Positions 7,795 to 16,307 of a stretch of DNA of 51,429 nt are shown here, one piece after another. The position numbers and the translations under genes were made by a program. The notes beneath the pieces are model-generated. The model made no database searches, was not told where the DNA came from, and worked only from the letters and a program-made list of their open reading frames with translations. The stretch's first letter is position 1. Every line of letters begins with the position of its first letter. Source of the DNA: Nonomuraea cypriaca (GTDB taxonomy: Bacteria > Actinomycetota > Actinomycetes > Streptosporangiales > Streptosporangiaceae); NCBI RefSeq assembly GCF_015645445.1, contig NZ_JADOGI010000051.1, positions 1-51,429 of the forward strand. The letters run 5' to 3'.

Positions 7795-8670
7795 ATGGCA
7801 ACCCCTGGCCAGTGGATCGCCGGCGCTCGCCCGCGCACGCTGCCCAACGCCGTCGTGCCCGTCATGGTCGGCACCGGCGTGGCGATCGGCGAGGACGGCT
7901 TCGTGTGGTGGCGCGCGATCCTGGCACTGTTCGTGGCGCTTTCCCTGCAGATCGGCGTCAACTACGCCAACGACTACAGCGACGGTGTCCGCGGCACCGA
8001 CGACCAGCGGGTCGGCCCGATGCGGCTGGTGGGCTCGCGCGCGGCCACGCCGCGGCAGGTGCTGGCCGCCGCGCTCGGCTGCTTCGCGCTGGCCGCGGTG
8101 CTGGGGCTGGTCCTGGTCCTGGTCACACAGGCGTGGTGGGTGCTGCTCGTGGGCGCGGCGGCGATCGCGGCGGCCTGGTTCTACACCGGTGGCAAGCACC
8201 CGTACGGCTATCACGGGCTGGGCGAGCCGGCCGTGTTCGTGTTCTTCGGGGTCGTGCCCGTGGTGGGCACGGCGTTCGTGCAGACCGAGCAGCTGAGCTG
8301 GCCCGCGCTCGTCGCGTCGATCCCGGTGGGGCTGCTGTCGTGCTCGATGCTCGTGGTCAACAACCTGCGCGACGTCGGAACCGACGGGCAGGCGGGCAAG
8401 CGGACGCTGGCAGTCGTGCTGGGCGCCGACCGCACGCGTACGCTTTACGTGGCGTGTCAGGTGGTGCCGTTCCTGGTGGCGCCGGCGATGATCCCGGTCA
8501 CGCCGTGGGCGGCGCTCGTGCTGCTGGCCGCGCCGCTGGCGATCACCCCGATCAGGACCGTACTCGCCAAGGCCGTGGGTCCTGCGCTGATCGCGGTGCT
8601 GCAGCAGACGGGCAAGCTGCAGATGGCGTACGGCGCTCTGTTCGCGCTCGGGCTGGCCATAGTCTTCTGA
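7795..8670 (+). CDS. menA: 1,4-dihydroxy-2-naphthoate polyprenyltransferase
   Basis: MenA joins a polyprenyl chain to 1,4-dihydroxy-2-naphthoate, giving demethylmenaquinone; it is an integral membrane UbiA-superfamily enzyme. The 291-residue protein has the family start (WIAGARPRTLPNAVVPV), the Mg-prenyl-diphosphate motif NYANDYSDGVRGTDD near residues 59-73, and the second motif around NNLRDVGTDGQAGKRTLAV near 183-201, with eight or nine hydrophobic segments. It closely resembles the mycobacterial type. AGAGGAA at 7784-7790 precedes ATG 7795. A 25-nt tandem repeat begins at its stop codon. Confidence 0.95.
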   Translation: MATPGQWIAGARPRTLPNAVVPVMVGTGVAIGEDGFVWWRAILALFVALSLQIGVNYANDYSDGVRGTDDQRVGPMRLVGSRAATPRQVLAAALGCFALAAVLGLVLVLVTQAWWVLLVGAAAIAAAWFYTGGKHPYGYHGLGEPAVFVFFGVVPVVGTAFVQTEQLSWPALVASIPVGLLSCSMLVVNNLRDVGTDGQAGKRTLAVVLGADRTRTLYVACQVVPFLVAPAMIPVTPWAALVLLAAPLAITPIRTVLAKAVGPALIAVLQQTGKLQMAYGALFALGLAIVF

Positions 8671-8727
8671 AGCGAAGCCGCACATCGCCTTCTGAAGCGA
8701 AGCCGCACATCGTCTTCTAAGGTGAAG
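8664..8727 (+). repeat. 25-nt tandem repeat across the menA stop
   Basis: Two copies (8664-8688 and 8689-8713) differing only at the last base, plus a partial third copy (8714-8727). The first copy contains the menA stop codon; the third has become TAAGGTGA, the likely ribosome site of the next gene. Confidence 0.9.
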
Positions 8728-8730
8728 AAC

Positions 8731-9738
8731 GTGAGAGAGTTCATCGCCGGCCTGCCGAAGTGCGAGTTGCACCTGCACATCGAGGGCACGCTGGAGCCGG
8801 AGCTCAAGTTCGAGCTGGCCGGTCGCAACGGCCTGAAACTGCCGTACTCCTCGGTGGCGGAGATACGGGCCGCCTACACGTTCGACAGCCTGTCCTCCTT
8901 CCTGAAGATCTACTACGAGGGCATGCGGGTGCTGCGCACCGAGCCCGACTTCTACGACCTGGCCATGGCCTACCTCCGCAGGGCCGCCGCCCAGAACGTG
9001 CGTTACGCCGAGATCTTCTTCGACCCGCAGGCGCACACCTCGCGCGGGGTGCCGTTCGACGTGGTGATCCGCGGGCTGCGGCGGGCGCTGATGGACGCGC
9101 AGGCGCAGCTGGGGGTGCGGGCCCAGCTCATCATGTGCTTCCTGCGCGACTTCCAGGCCGAGTACGCGATGGCCACGCTGCTGGAGTCGCTGCCGTACAG
9201 GGAGTGGATCGCCGGCGTCGGACTCGACTCCGACGAGAGGGGCAATCCGCCGGTGAAGTTCGCGACCGTCTACGCGCGCGCCAGGCAGGAGGGCTACCTC
9301 CTGACCATGCACTGCGACGTCGACCAGGACGACGCTATCGAGCACATCCGCCAGGCCGTCGAGGACATCGGCGTCGACCGGATCGACCACGGCGTCAACA
9401 TCCTGGAGGACCAGCGGCTGGTGGACCTGGTGCTGGCCCGGGGCATGGGGCTGACCTGCTGCCCGATCTCCAACGGCTACGTCACCGACTCGATGAAGGC
9501 CGAGGGCATCCGCAAGCTGCTCGACCTCGGCGTACGAGTGACGATCAACTCCGACGACCCGGCCTACTTCGACGGCTACGTGCTGGAGAACCTCGAAGCG
9601 CTCCAGCACGCGCTCCAGCTCACCGAGGCGGAGCTGGCCCAGCTCGAACGCAACGCCTTCGAGATCACCTGGCTGCCCAGGCACCTCAAGGACGCCTATC
9701 TGGCCGAGCTCGACGCGTACGTCACAGGAAAAGGCTGA
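8731..9738 (+). CDS. Adenosine/adenine deaminase family hydrolase, divergent active site
   Basis: This 335-residue amidohydrolase-fold protein begins like the adenine-deaminase branch (LPKCELHLHIEGTLEPE; metal ligands H14, H16). H220 (RIDHG) and D275-D276 (NSDDPAYF) are kept. The usual HAGE motif with the catalytic glutamate is replaced by HCDVDQ: H194 stays, but the Glu position is V197, with D196 and D198 beside it. I recall relatives with this HCDVDQ motif, so it is probably a distinct clade rather than a broken enzyme; the substrate may not be adenosine. GTG 8731 follows AAGGTGA by 5-7 nt; GTG 8722 is an alternative. Proximity to menA hints at, but does not show, a role in purine salvage or the futalosine route. 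Confidence 0.8.
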   Translation: MREFIAGLPKCELHLHIEGTLEPELKFELAGRNGLKLPYSSVAEIRAAYTFDSLSSFLKIYYEGMRVLRTEPDFYDLAMAYLRRAAAQNVRYAEIFFDPQAHTSRGVPFDVVIRGLRRALMDAQAQLGVRAQLIMCFLRDFQAEYAMATLLESLPYREWIAGVGLDSDERGNPPVKFATVYARARQEGYLLTMHCDVDQDDAIEHIRQAVEDIGVDRIDHGVNILEDQRLVDLVLARGMGLTCCPISNGYVTDSMKAEGIRKLLDLGVRVTINSDDPAYFDGYVLENLEALQHALQLTEAELAQLERNAFEITWLPRHLKDAYLAELDAYVTGKG

Positions 9739-9765
9739 CGGCACCGTCATCACAGTTCGATAACC

Positions 9766-9799
9766 CCTCGTATTACGAGGCGTAGAGGATGCATCCTCT
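9766..9799. promoter_or_regulatory. Two tandem perfect palindromes before the Fxs locus
   Basis: CCTCGTA-T-TACGAGG (9766-9780) and AGAGGATGCATCCTCT (9784-9799) stand side by side directly before the GGAGGGA ribosome site at 9804-9810. They may be operators, a hairpin pair ending transcription from the deaminase gene, or a translational control element. Confidence 0.6.
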
Positions 9800-9814
9800 T
9801 GCTGGAGGGACACC

Positions 9815-9937
9815 ATGGCCGATATCGCGACGCTCTCGAATGCGCCGGTCAGCCGGCGAGAATTCCGGGGTCACGTCGATCCGCGTGTTTCGGCCATGAC
9901 CAATTCCGCCACCCGGACGCCCGTGATCGGCGGGTGA
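9815..9937 (+). CDS. 40-residue ORF coupled to the NTPase gene
   Basis: A small ORF with an excellent ribosome site (GGAGGGA, 4-nt spacer). It encodes a polar peptide starting MADIATLSNAPVSRREFRG and ending ATRTPVIGG. Its TGA overlaps the GTG of the next gene (GTGA), so translation of the NTPase is probably coupled to it. It has no signal peptide, no membrane segment and no FxSxx tail. It could be a leader peptide, a small partner of the NTPase or a second peptide substrate; the diglycine C-terminus is noted but may mean nothing. No family is recognised. Confidence 0.6.
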   Translation: MADIATLSNAPVSRREFRGHVDPRVSAMTNSATRTPVIGG

Positions 9938-10950
9938 GCGCGATGCACCCCGCGCACCCCGCCAACGTCCGCTACGACCTGTACGGCCTCCCGTCCGGAA
10001 ATCCCTACTCCACCCAGCCTCTGGACCCCCTCACCCGCGAAACCGACCACGAGCGACTGCTCGAACTCGAGGGTTTCGTCCACCTCCCCGCGATCAAGAA
10101 GGCCGTGGAGCGGGCCGTGGGCGCGGAGGGACCGGCGTTCTTCCTGATCAACGGGGTGGGCAACAGCGGCCGCACGTCCCTGGCCAACCACGTCATGTAC
10201 CTCTACAAGCTCGCCAGGGCCGCTCACCCGGCCCCCTGCATGCTGCTCACGCACTCACCGGAGGCCGGCGAGATGACGCACGACGCCTACAAGACGCTGC
10301 GCTCGACCCTGCTCTGGCTGCGCAACAAGATGCGGCAGTGCCACGTCGCCATCCCTCCTGACCTGGCCGACATGTTCGCCGAGCTGAGCAGGAGGCCGCG
10401 GGAGTCGCCGCTGGACGACTACGACCTGCAGGGCATCGCCGAGTACGCGGCGGGCACGCTCGCCGACGCCGGCCACAAGATCTGCTTCGGCATCCGGTAC
10501 GAAGGCGTCGCCACCAAGGAGCTGATCACCCAGAGCACCAAGGTGTTCGAGAACACGAGCACGCTCGTGGTGTTCACCGTCGACGACTACCGGCACGCGG
10601 ACACCGTCCAGCTCACGGAGACGGACCGGCAGGAGTTCGCCAAACGCGGGCACATCGTCGACCTGCCCACGCTGACTCCCACCCAGATCGCGGCCCTCGC
10701 CGAGCACCGGTGGACCGGCCGGCCGCCCGTCCCGTTCGATCCGCAGGCCGTGCGCGAGGTCTTCAACGGGCGGCCGTACACGATCGGCGAGGCCCTGCAC
10801 CATCTCCGCGTGCTGCTCGACGTCCGGCTCAGCGAGTACGACAGGGACGATCCGTGGCCCAACGAAGACCTGAGCATCCGCGGGAAGTGGCTACGGCTGA
10901 AGATGTGGCAGGGCGAGCGATGGTATGGAACGAGAGGCTTCGATGCCTGA
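9934..10950 (+). CDS. P-loop NTPase-like protein with Arg in Walker A
   Basis: This 338-residue protein has a P-loop segment LINGVGNSGRTSLANHV near residues 71-87, in which the Walker A lysine is Arg80 (GxxxxGRTS), and a candidate Walker B strand LVVFTVDDY near 208-217. The rest looks like an AAA/STAND ATPase fragment with helical end. A Lys-to-Arg change usually weakens nucleotide hydrolysis, so it may bind NTP without efficient turnover or act as the regulatory partner of the next ATPase. GTG 9934 overlaps the 40-residue ORF stop by 4 nt; the frame is open to 9799 but that part is out of phase with the small ORF. Its 3' end overlaps the next gene by 8 nt. Confidence 0.75.
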   Translation: MSAMHPAHPANVRYDLYGLPSGNPYSTQPLDPLTRETDHERLLELEGFVHLPAIKKAVERAVGAEGPAFFLINGVGNSGRTSLANHVMYLYKLARAAHPAPCMLLTHSPEAGEMTHDAYKTLRSTLLWLRNKMRQCHVAIPPDLADMFAELSRRPRESPLDDYDLQGIAEYAAGTLADAGHKICFGIRYEGVATKELITQSTKVFENTSTLVVFTVDDYRHADTVQLTETDRQEFAKRGHIVDLPTLTPTQIAALAEHRWTGRPPVPFDPQAVREVFNGRPYTIGEALHHLRVLLDVRLSEYDRDDPWPNEDLSIRGKWLRLKMWQGERWYGTRGFDA

Positions 10951-13681
10951 ATACCCCACCCGCAACCCGTTCCCGGCCCGGGGCACCTCCAGCGCCGAGG
11001 AGAGCGTTCCGGCCGACGTGCTGCTCGACTGGGCCAAGCACACTCCGACCGCGCTGCTCGCTGGCGTACGCGACGCCAAGCGCCTGGCCGTGGACTACGT
11101 ACGCGCGTTCAGGAACGCCACCACCCGCACCGGCGGCGTCGGCTGCCTGTACGGCCCCCACGGCATCGGCAAGACTCACGCCGCCCGCCACCTGATGGCC
11201 TGCCTCGTCCGGGAGGACCCCGACGCGGTCCAGCTCTACGTACGCTTCCAGGACGACGATTTCGTGGCCGCGTACCGGCGCCTGGTGTGCCAGCTCTCGC
11301 AGCCGCTGCTCACGGACGCGATCCTGCGTTATCTGGGCACGCTGGCCGGCGACCAGGCCGCGGACGCGGGCGCTCCTGAGGACAGGAGCAAGGTCGTGGC
11401 CGCGATCGGGGCCGACCCGGCCCGGGTGTTCAAGCTGTTCGCCGACCACCTGGTCGACGGCGGCCGGGTGCTGGAGGCGCAGGCCAGGGAGATCGCCGCC
11501 GTGACGGGCGACGCGCAGCGGTTCCAGCGGGCGCTGTCGTACCTGGTCAGGCCCGAGTTCTCCGACGCCGCCTACGACTGGCTGTGCGGCCGGTCGATCC
11601 CGCCCGACACCGCCCGCGCGCTCGGGGTCGGCGGCCGGATCGACGACCCCGAGACGTGCAGGTACGGCCTGCAGCTCCTGACCACGCTGATGACGCGCGG
11701 CGGGCGGCCTTTCGCGGTGGTCCTCGACCAGTGCGAGAAGTTCCTGCTCGATGACGGGGTGCCGGTGCCGGCGAACCTCGGGCTGCTGCAGAGCCTGGTC
11801 GAGGTGATCCCGCGGGCCGGCGGGATGCTGCTCCTGGTGGCCAGCGTGGCGGGATGGGAGGCCATGCCGCCTGACCTGCACCAGCGCATCGGCCCCGGCG
11901 CCCACAGCCTGCTGCCGCTCGAACCCCACGAGGCCAGGCTCGTGCTCCACGTCTACGTCAAGGCCGTCCGCCAGGACCCCGGCGCGGGCATCTGGCCGAT
12001 CACCGACGGCGGCCTGCTGGAGCTGCTGCGACACAGCGGCGGCAACGTCCGCCTGCTGCTCCAGCTCGCCTGGGCCGCGTTCGAGGCGGCCGGTGCGAAT
12101 GAGGAGATGGAGATCGACGCGGAGCTGGTCGCGGCCACCGCCGTGCGCTACCAGCACGCCCCCGGGCTGGCCGACCTGGGGATGCTCGTCGAGGCGAGGC
12201 TGCTGGCGGCCGGGCTCGACGCCGCGCGGGTCGGGGAGACGGCGTTCCAGCTCCCCGACCGGCGGGCGCCGCGCGCGGTCATCAAGCTGAGCGAGGCGGT
12301 CTTCTTCGACGACGAGGTGGCCAACGCCGTCGAGCTGGTCGCCCCCGGCGGTGACCTGCTGCCCAAGAACCGCGCCGCGCTCACGGCGCTCGTCGTCACC
12401 GGTTACGTCAGCCCGCCGGTGTTGTCCGCCCTGCGCGGCGTGGTGCACACGGTGCTGGTCGCCGACGGCTCCCCGGCCTTCTCCCGTGGGCTGGACGAGC
12501 TCGTACGGCAGATCGGCTCGGCGCTGGCCGCCCCGAACCGGCCCGCGTCGGACCCGGCCCAGCTCAGCGAGGCGGTCCGCGACCTCAGGGCGTACCTGGA
12601 GGTGCTCAGCTCCCAGCGGAGCGGCGAGTCGGCCGCGCTCAGCCGTGACTTCGGCGAGGCGGCCAGGCAGCTCCAGGAGCCGGCGACCTCCGGCTGGCGG
12701 GCCAGGCGCGCCCAGCTGACCCAGCGCATCGACCAGGTCAGGGCGGATCGGACGGAGACGGACTGGGCCGGCTTCATCAAGGCCCGCCGGCGTGTCGTCC
12801 ACGACTGGCATCTGCACCTCTATCTGCTGGTCGTGAGCGTCGCCGTCGCCGTGGCTGCGCTCGTGGCCGTCCAGATCTCAACGACGAAGATCATGAATGG
12901 GGTGCTGCTGGCGGGCACCGTGGTCGGCAGCGGCCTCATGGTCTACGCCGGCGGCCGGCTGGCCACGATGAGGCTGCGCCGCGCCCGCACCGGGCTCGAG
13001 ACCAGGGACGACCTCGACCAGCTCGCCAGAGAGCTGCGGCCGCACGCCAAGCGGGACGCCGCCGACCCCGCCGCCCGCTTCGCCTACGCCTGGACGGAGG
13101 ACCCCGACCGGGGGTTTGGGGCGCTGGTCCACGCCATCCTGATGGAGCCGCTCCCGCTCGTCCGGCAGGCGCTCGGCCGCCGGCTGGCGATGACCGAGCG
13201 CACGCCCGCCGACTGTGTGGAGGAGGTGCAACTCGGCATGCGCGAGCGGATCCCCGAGGTGCTGATGCTCCTGGCGCGTAGGCAGCACCTCGCGGAGCTG
13301 GAGCGGCCGCCGCGAACCCTTCGCGATCTTCCGCCCGACCTGCGCGTCCTGGTGGCGCTGGCCAACCCGGGAGCGCCTGAGCTGGCCGCCGGCGTGCGGT
13401 CGCAGCACCCGGCCGAGACGGTGCTGGCCGCGCTCGGCGTACGCGGGCTGTCACATCCGCTCGCGCGGGCGTACCGCGGCGGGCTGGAGCAGCTCGCGCC
13501 GGGCACGATCACGCCGAACGAGCTCAGGGCGGCCGCCCGGCTGCTGTCCCCGTTCGAACGCGACGGGCTGGGCGCCTACGACTGGCTCCCCGTCATTCCC
13601 GAACTCGACCAGTTGTACCTCTTTTTCGAGGAGTTGCTGTATTACCAAGAAGAAATTCGCGCCTATCGCCATAAATCTTGA
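10943..13681 (+). CDS. Membrane-anchored P-loop NTPase
   Basis: A 912-residue protein. An N-terminal NTPase has an intact Walker A (GPHGIGKTH, about residues 70-78) and a Walker B strand PFAVVLDQCEKFL (about 254-266). Two hydrophobic segments lie near residues 624-645 (LYLLVVSVAVAVAALVAV) and 651-673 (VLLAGTVVGSGLMVYAGG), placing an NTPase and a 240-residue C-terminal domain on the same side of the membrane. The tail matches no domain I know. Both this and the upstream protein begin with a short NPF/NPY-containing stretch. ATG 10943 has GAGAGG upstream and overlaps the previous stop; ATG 10925 is an alternative. The pair may form one membrane complex. Confidence 0.8.
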   Translation: MPEYPTRNPFPARGTSSAEESVPADVLLDWAKHTPTALLAGVRDAKRLAVDYVRAFRNATTRTGGVGCLYGPHGIGKTHAARHLMACLVREDPDAVQLYVRFQDDDFVAAYRRLVCQLSQPLLTDAILRYLGTLAGDQAADAGAPEDRSKVVAAIGADPARVFKLFADHLVDGGRVLEAQAREIAAVTGDAQRFQRALSYLVRPEFSDAAYDWLCGRSIPPDTARALGVGGRIDDPETCRYGLQLLTTLMTRGGRPFAVVLDQCEKFLLDDGVPVPANLGLLQSLVEVIPRAGGMLLLVASVAGWEAMPPDLHQRIGPGAHSLLPLEPHEARLVLHVYVKAVRQDPGAGIWPITDGGLLELLRHSGGNVRLLLQLAWAAFEAAGANEEMEIDAELVAATAVRYQHAPGLADLGMLVEARLLAAGLDAARVGETAFQLPDRRAPRAVIKLSEAVFFDDEVANAVELVAPGGDLLPKNRAALTALVVTGYVSPPVLSALRGVVHTVLVADGSPAFSRGLDELVRQIGSALAAPNRPASDPAQLSEAVRDLRAYLEVLSSQRSGESAALSRDFGEAARQLQEPATSGWRARRAQLTQRIDQVRADRTETDWAGFIKARRRVVHDWHLHLYLLVVSVAVAVAALVAVQISTTKIMNGVLLAGTVVGSGLMVYAGGRLATMRLRRARTGLETRDDLDQLARELRPHAKRDAADPAARFAYAWTEDPDRGFGALVHAILMEPLPLVRQALGRRLAMTERTPADCVEEVQLGMRERIPEVLMLLARRQHLAELERPPRTLRDLPPDLRVLVALANPGAPELAAGVRSQHPAETVLAALGVRGLSHPLARAYRGGLEQLAPGTITPNELRAAARLLSPFERDGLGAYDWLPVIPELDQLYLFFEELLYYQEEIRAYRHKS

Positions 13682-13730
13682 CTCGTTCGCGAAGTCATGG
13701 AGAGATAGACGCGAGGGGGTCCAGCGTTCC

Positions 13731-13748
13731 TCGCCACGCGAGTGGCGA
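13731..13748 (+). other. Hairpin between NTPase and fxsB genes
   Basis: TCGCCAC-GCGA-GTGGCGA, a 7-bp stem with 4-nt loop, in the 101-nt gap before the radical SAM gene. It could be a weak terminator or attenuator that sets the level of the maturase. Confidence 0.4.
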
Positions 13749-13782
13749 CGCCATGGAGCGCACGACGCATAAGAGGTAGCCG

Positions 13783-15018
13783 TTGTTAGGAAGCCCTGAT
13801 TCGGAACCGCTGCTCACCCAAGGGTTCCCGGAATTCCTCGACGTCGACGCGCTGCTGGCCGGTGGCTGGAGACCACTGGCCTTCCAGCAGTTCATCCTGA
13901 AGATCCACAGCCGCTGCGATCTCGCCTGCCGCCATTGCTACGTGTACGAGATGGCGGACCAGAGCTGGCGCGACCAGCCGCGCAGGATGTCCGACGCCGT
14001 AGCCGACCGTGTGACCGAGCGCATCGCCGAGCACGCCTCCGCCCACGACCTCGCGGAGATCGACGTCATCCTGCACGGCGGCGAACCGCTGCTTGCGGGC
14101 CCCGACCTCATCTCCCGCCTGGTACGCGGCGTGCGGGGCGCGGTGAACACGGGCACCAGGGTCAACGTCAACATCCAGACCAACGGTGTACGGCTCAACG
14201 AGGACTTCCTGCGGCTGTTCGAGTCGCTGGAGATCCGGGTCGGGGTGAGCCTGGACGGGGACGCCGAAGGCCAGGACCGCCACCGCCGTTTCGCCGACGG
14301 CCGCGGCAGCCACGCCCTGGTGAGCGAGTCGCTGCACCGGCTGACCTCGGGGCCGTACCATCACCTGTTCAGCGGGATCCTGTGCACGGTCGACGTGCGC
14401 AACGATCCGGTGCGCACGTACGAGGCGCTGCTGGAGTTCGACCCGCCGGCCATCGACTTCCTGCTGCCGCACGGCAACTGGACGTCCCCGCCGCCGTTCC
14501 GCGAGCCCGGCTCGGCGGCGACGCCGTACGCGGACTGGTTGATCAAGATCTTCGACCTCTGGTACGAGAGCCCCGTGCTGCAGACCGAGATCCGCCTTTT
14601 CAGGGAGATCATGCGGCAACTGATGGGCAGCTCCTCACGCGCGGAGACCATCGGACTGTCCCCCGTGCGCATGGTGGTGATCGAGACCGACGGCGGCATC
14701 GAGCAGTCGGACATACTCAAGAGCACCTACCAGGGCGCCACCGCCACCGGCGGCCTGCACATCCTGCGCGACCCCTTCGACAAGGCGCTGCTGCATCCCG
14801 CGATCGCCGCCCGGCAGGTGGGAGAGCTGGCGCTCTCCCCCACGTGCCGGCGCTGCGCCATCGTCTCCACCTGCGGCGGCGGCCTGTACGCCCACCGCTA
14901 CAACGCGGCCACCGGCTTCAGCGGCCCGTCGGTCTACTGCCCCGACCTGTACCGGCTGATCAACCACATCGGCGCGCGATGCGAGCGGGACATGGCCAGG
15001 CTCCGGGGAGGCGGATGA
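13783..15018 (+). CDS. fxsB: FxsB-type radical SAM/SPASM cyclophane maturase
   Basis: This 411-residue enzyme is expected to crosslink the precursor C-terminus by C-H activation. It has the SAM cluster motif C45-x3-C49-x2-C52 (CDLACRHCYVYE), the GGEPLL motif near residue 104 and a C-terminal SPASM domain with C355, C358, C364 (CGGG), C386 and C400 as auxiliary-cluster candidates. FxsB relatives form three-residue cyclophanes between an aromatic ring and the side-chain carbon two residues on. It starts with TTG, 5 nt after AAGAGGT, and its second codon is the rare TTA, so translation may be limited or bldA-dependent. It overlaps the hydroxylase gene by 4 nt (ATGA), so the two are translationally coupled. 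Confidence 0.92.
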   Translation: MLGSPDSEPLLTQGFPEFLDVDALLAGGWRPLAFQQFILKIHSRCDLACRHCYVYEMADQSWRDQPRRMSDAVADRVTERIAEHASAHDLAEIDVILHGGEPLLAGPDLISRLVRGVRGAVNTGTRVNVNIQTNGVRLNEDFLRLFESLEIRVGVSLDGDAEGQDRHRRFADGRGSHALVSESLHRLTSGPYHHLFSGILCTVDVRNDPVRTYEALLEFDPPAIDFLLPHGNWTSPPPFREPGSAATPYADWLIKIFDLWYESPVLQTEIRLFREIMRQLMGSSSRAETIGLSPVRMVVIETDGGIEQSDILKSTYQGATATGGLHILRDPFDKALLHPAIAARQVGELALSPTCRRCAIVSTCGGGLYAHRYNAATGFSGPSVYCPDLYRLINHIGARCERDMARLRGGG

Positions 15019-16301
15019 GCCCGATGAGCGGCAGGGCCCCGCACCGGATCTCCGGCACGGCGTTCGCCACGCTGGCCACGGGCGGCGGCGGCGCGCAGGC
15101 CGTGGGCGAGTTACGCGCCGCCGAGGACAGCAAACACCGCCTCCTGGTACGCCTGCTCGTCGCCGAGGCCCAGCGGACCGGGCACCCGCACGCCGGCCTG
15201 GCCGCCCGCGCCTACGAGGTGCTGTCGGAGCTGGAGTCCGGCGCGCCGGAGGAGGTCGGCCGGTGCCTGCGCCATCCGGCGGTGGGCGCGTGGGCGTTGC
15301 GTACCTGCCGTGGCGACGCGGATCCCGGCCGGCTGGCGGCCGTCGCCCTGGCCGCGGCGGTGCGCACGCGTACGGCCTGCCGCCTGGACACGCCGGTGGC
15401 CGGCGGCGAGCTGATGCTGCCCTCGCTGGGCCTGCTGGCCCTGCCCGGCGACGTTCCCGAGGTGGCCACGGTGTCCGTGGAACCGGTGGGGGGCGGGGCG
15501 GAGCTGCGTGCCGGCGGTCACGTACGCCGGATCGACCTGTCGCGTGACGGGCCGGGCTGGCGGGTCCTGCACCGCGTCACCCTCGCCCCGGACGTGGTGA
15601 TGACCATCGACGACCTCGACCCGTACCGGTGGCCGGGCGACGACGTGGACGAGCGCCTCACCGAGGGGCGACGGCAGCGGTGGTTCGCGTGCCTGCGCGA
15701 GGCATGGGAGATCCTGCGGGCCCGCCACCTGACGGTGGGCGGCGAGATCGCGACGGCGGTCTCCGTGCTCACCCCCGTCGTCACCCCCTCGCTCGAAGCG
15801 CACAGCGCCTCGGCGCGGGACACGTTCGGCACGATCGCGTTGTCCGACCCCGCCGACGGGATCGGCATGGCGCTCACCCTGGCGCACGAGCTCCAGCACG
15901 CCAAGCTGAACGCCCTGAGCGAGGTGGTGGAGCTGATCATCCCCGACGACGGGCGCCGCTACTACGCGCCGTGGCGCCCGGACCCGCGCCCGGCCTTCGG
16001 CCTGCTGCACGGCGCGTACGCGCACGCGGGCGTCGCCGGCTTCTGGCGGCGGCACACCGGCGAGCCCGAGCACCGATCACACGCCCAGGTGGAGTTCGCC
16101 CGGTGGCGCGAGGCCGCGTACCAGGTGACCGGCACGCTCCTGGACAGCGGCGCGCTGACGGAGGCGGGCACGCACTTCGTCGGCAGGTTGCGTGACACGC
16201 TCGGCCGCTGGCGAGCGGAGCCGGTGACGCCCGCCGCCGCGGCCCAGGCCCGCCTGCGGTCCGAAGACCACAAGAAGGCGTGGGCCGGAACCGAGCCGTG
16301 A
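15015..16301 (+). CDS. HExxH-motif peptide beta-hydroxylase
   Basis: This 428-residue protein belongs to the HExxH putative peptide-modification family that accompanies FxsB, now described as alpha-ketoglutarate-dependent peptide beta-hydroxylases. The metal motif is H291-E-L-Q-H295 inside LTLAHELQHAKLNALSEV. The first 200 residues are helical with no known motif. It probably hydroxylates a residue of the same precursor before or after cyclophane formation. The ATG overlaps the fxsB stop; a second ATG lies 9 nt on. Codon 33 is TTA. It ends 6 nt from the convergent fxsT gene, leaving no room for a separate terminator. Confidence 0.9.
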   Translation: MSPMSGRAPHRISGTAFATLATGGGGAQAVGELRAAEDSKHRLLVRLLVAEAQRTGHPHAGLAARAYEVLSELESGAPEEVGRCLRHPAVGAWALRTCRGDADPGRLAAVALAAAVRTRTACRLDTPVAGGELMLPSLGLLALPGDVPEVATVSVEPVGGGAELRAGGHVRRIDLSRDGPGWRVLHRVTLAPDVVMTIDDLDPYRWPGDDVDERLTEGRRQRWFACLREAWEILRARHLTVGGEIATAVSVLTPVVTPSLEAHSASARDTFGTIALSDPADGIGMALTLAHELQHAKLNALSEVVELIIPDDGRRYYAPWRPDPRPAFGLLHGAYAHAGVAGFWRRHTGEPEHRSHAQVEFARWREAAYQVTGTLLDSGALTEAGTHFVGRLRDTLGRWRAEPVTPAAAAQARLRSEDHKKAWAGTEP

Positions 16302-16307
16302 CGGCGA

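Noticed and set aside
9815..9937. Second FxsA precursor
   Set aside because: The peptide lacks the leader helix and any C-terminal F-x-S/N-x-x, so it was kept as an unassigned small ORF.
10829..12817. 662-codon minus-strand frame
   Set aside because: Antisense to the membrane-anchored NTPase, whose P-loop and membrane helices support the plus strand.
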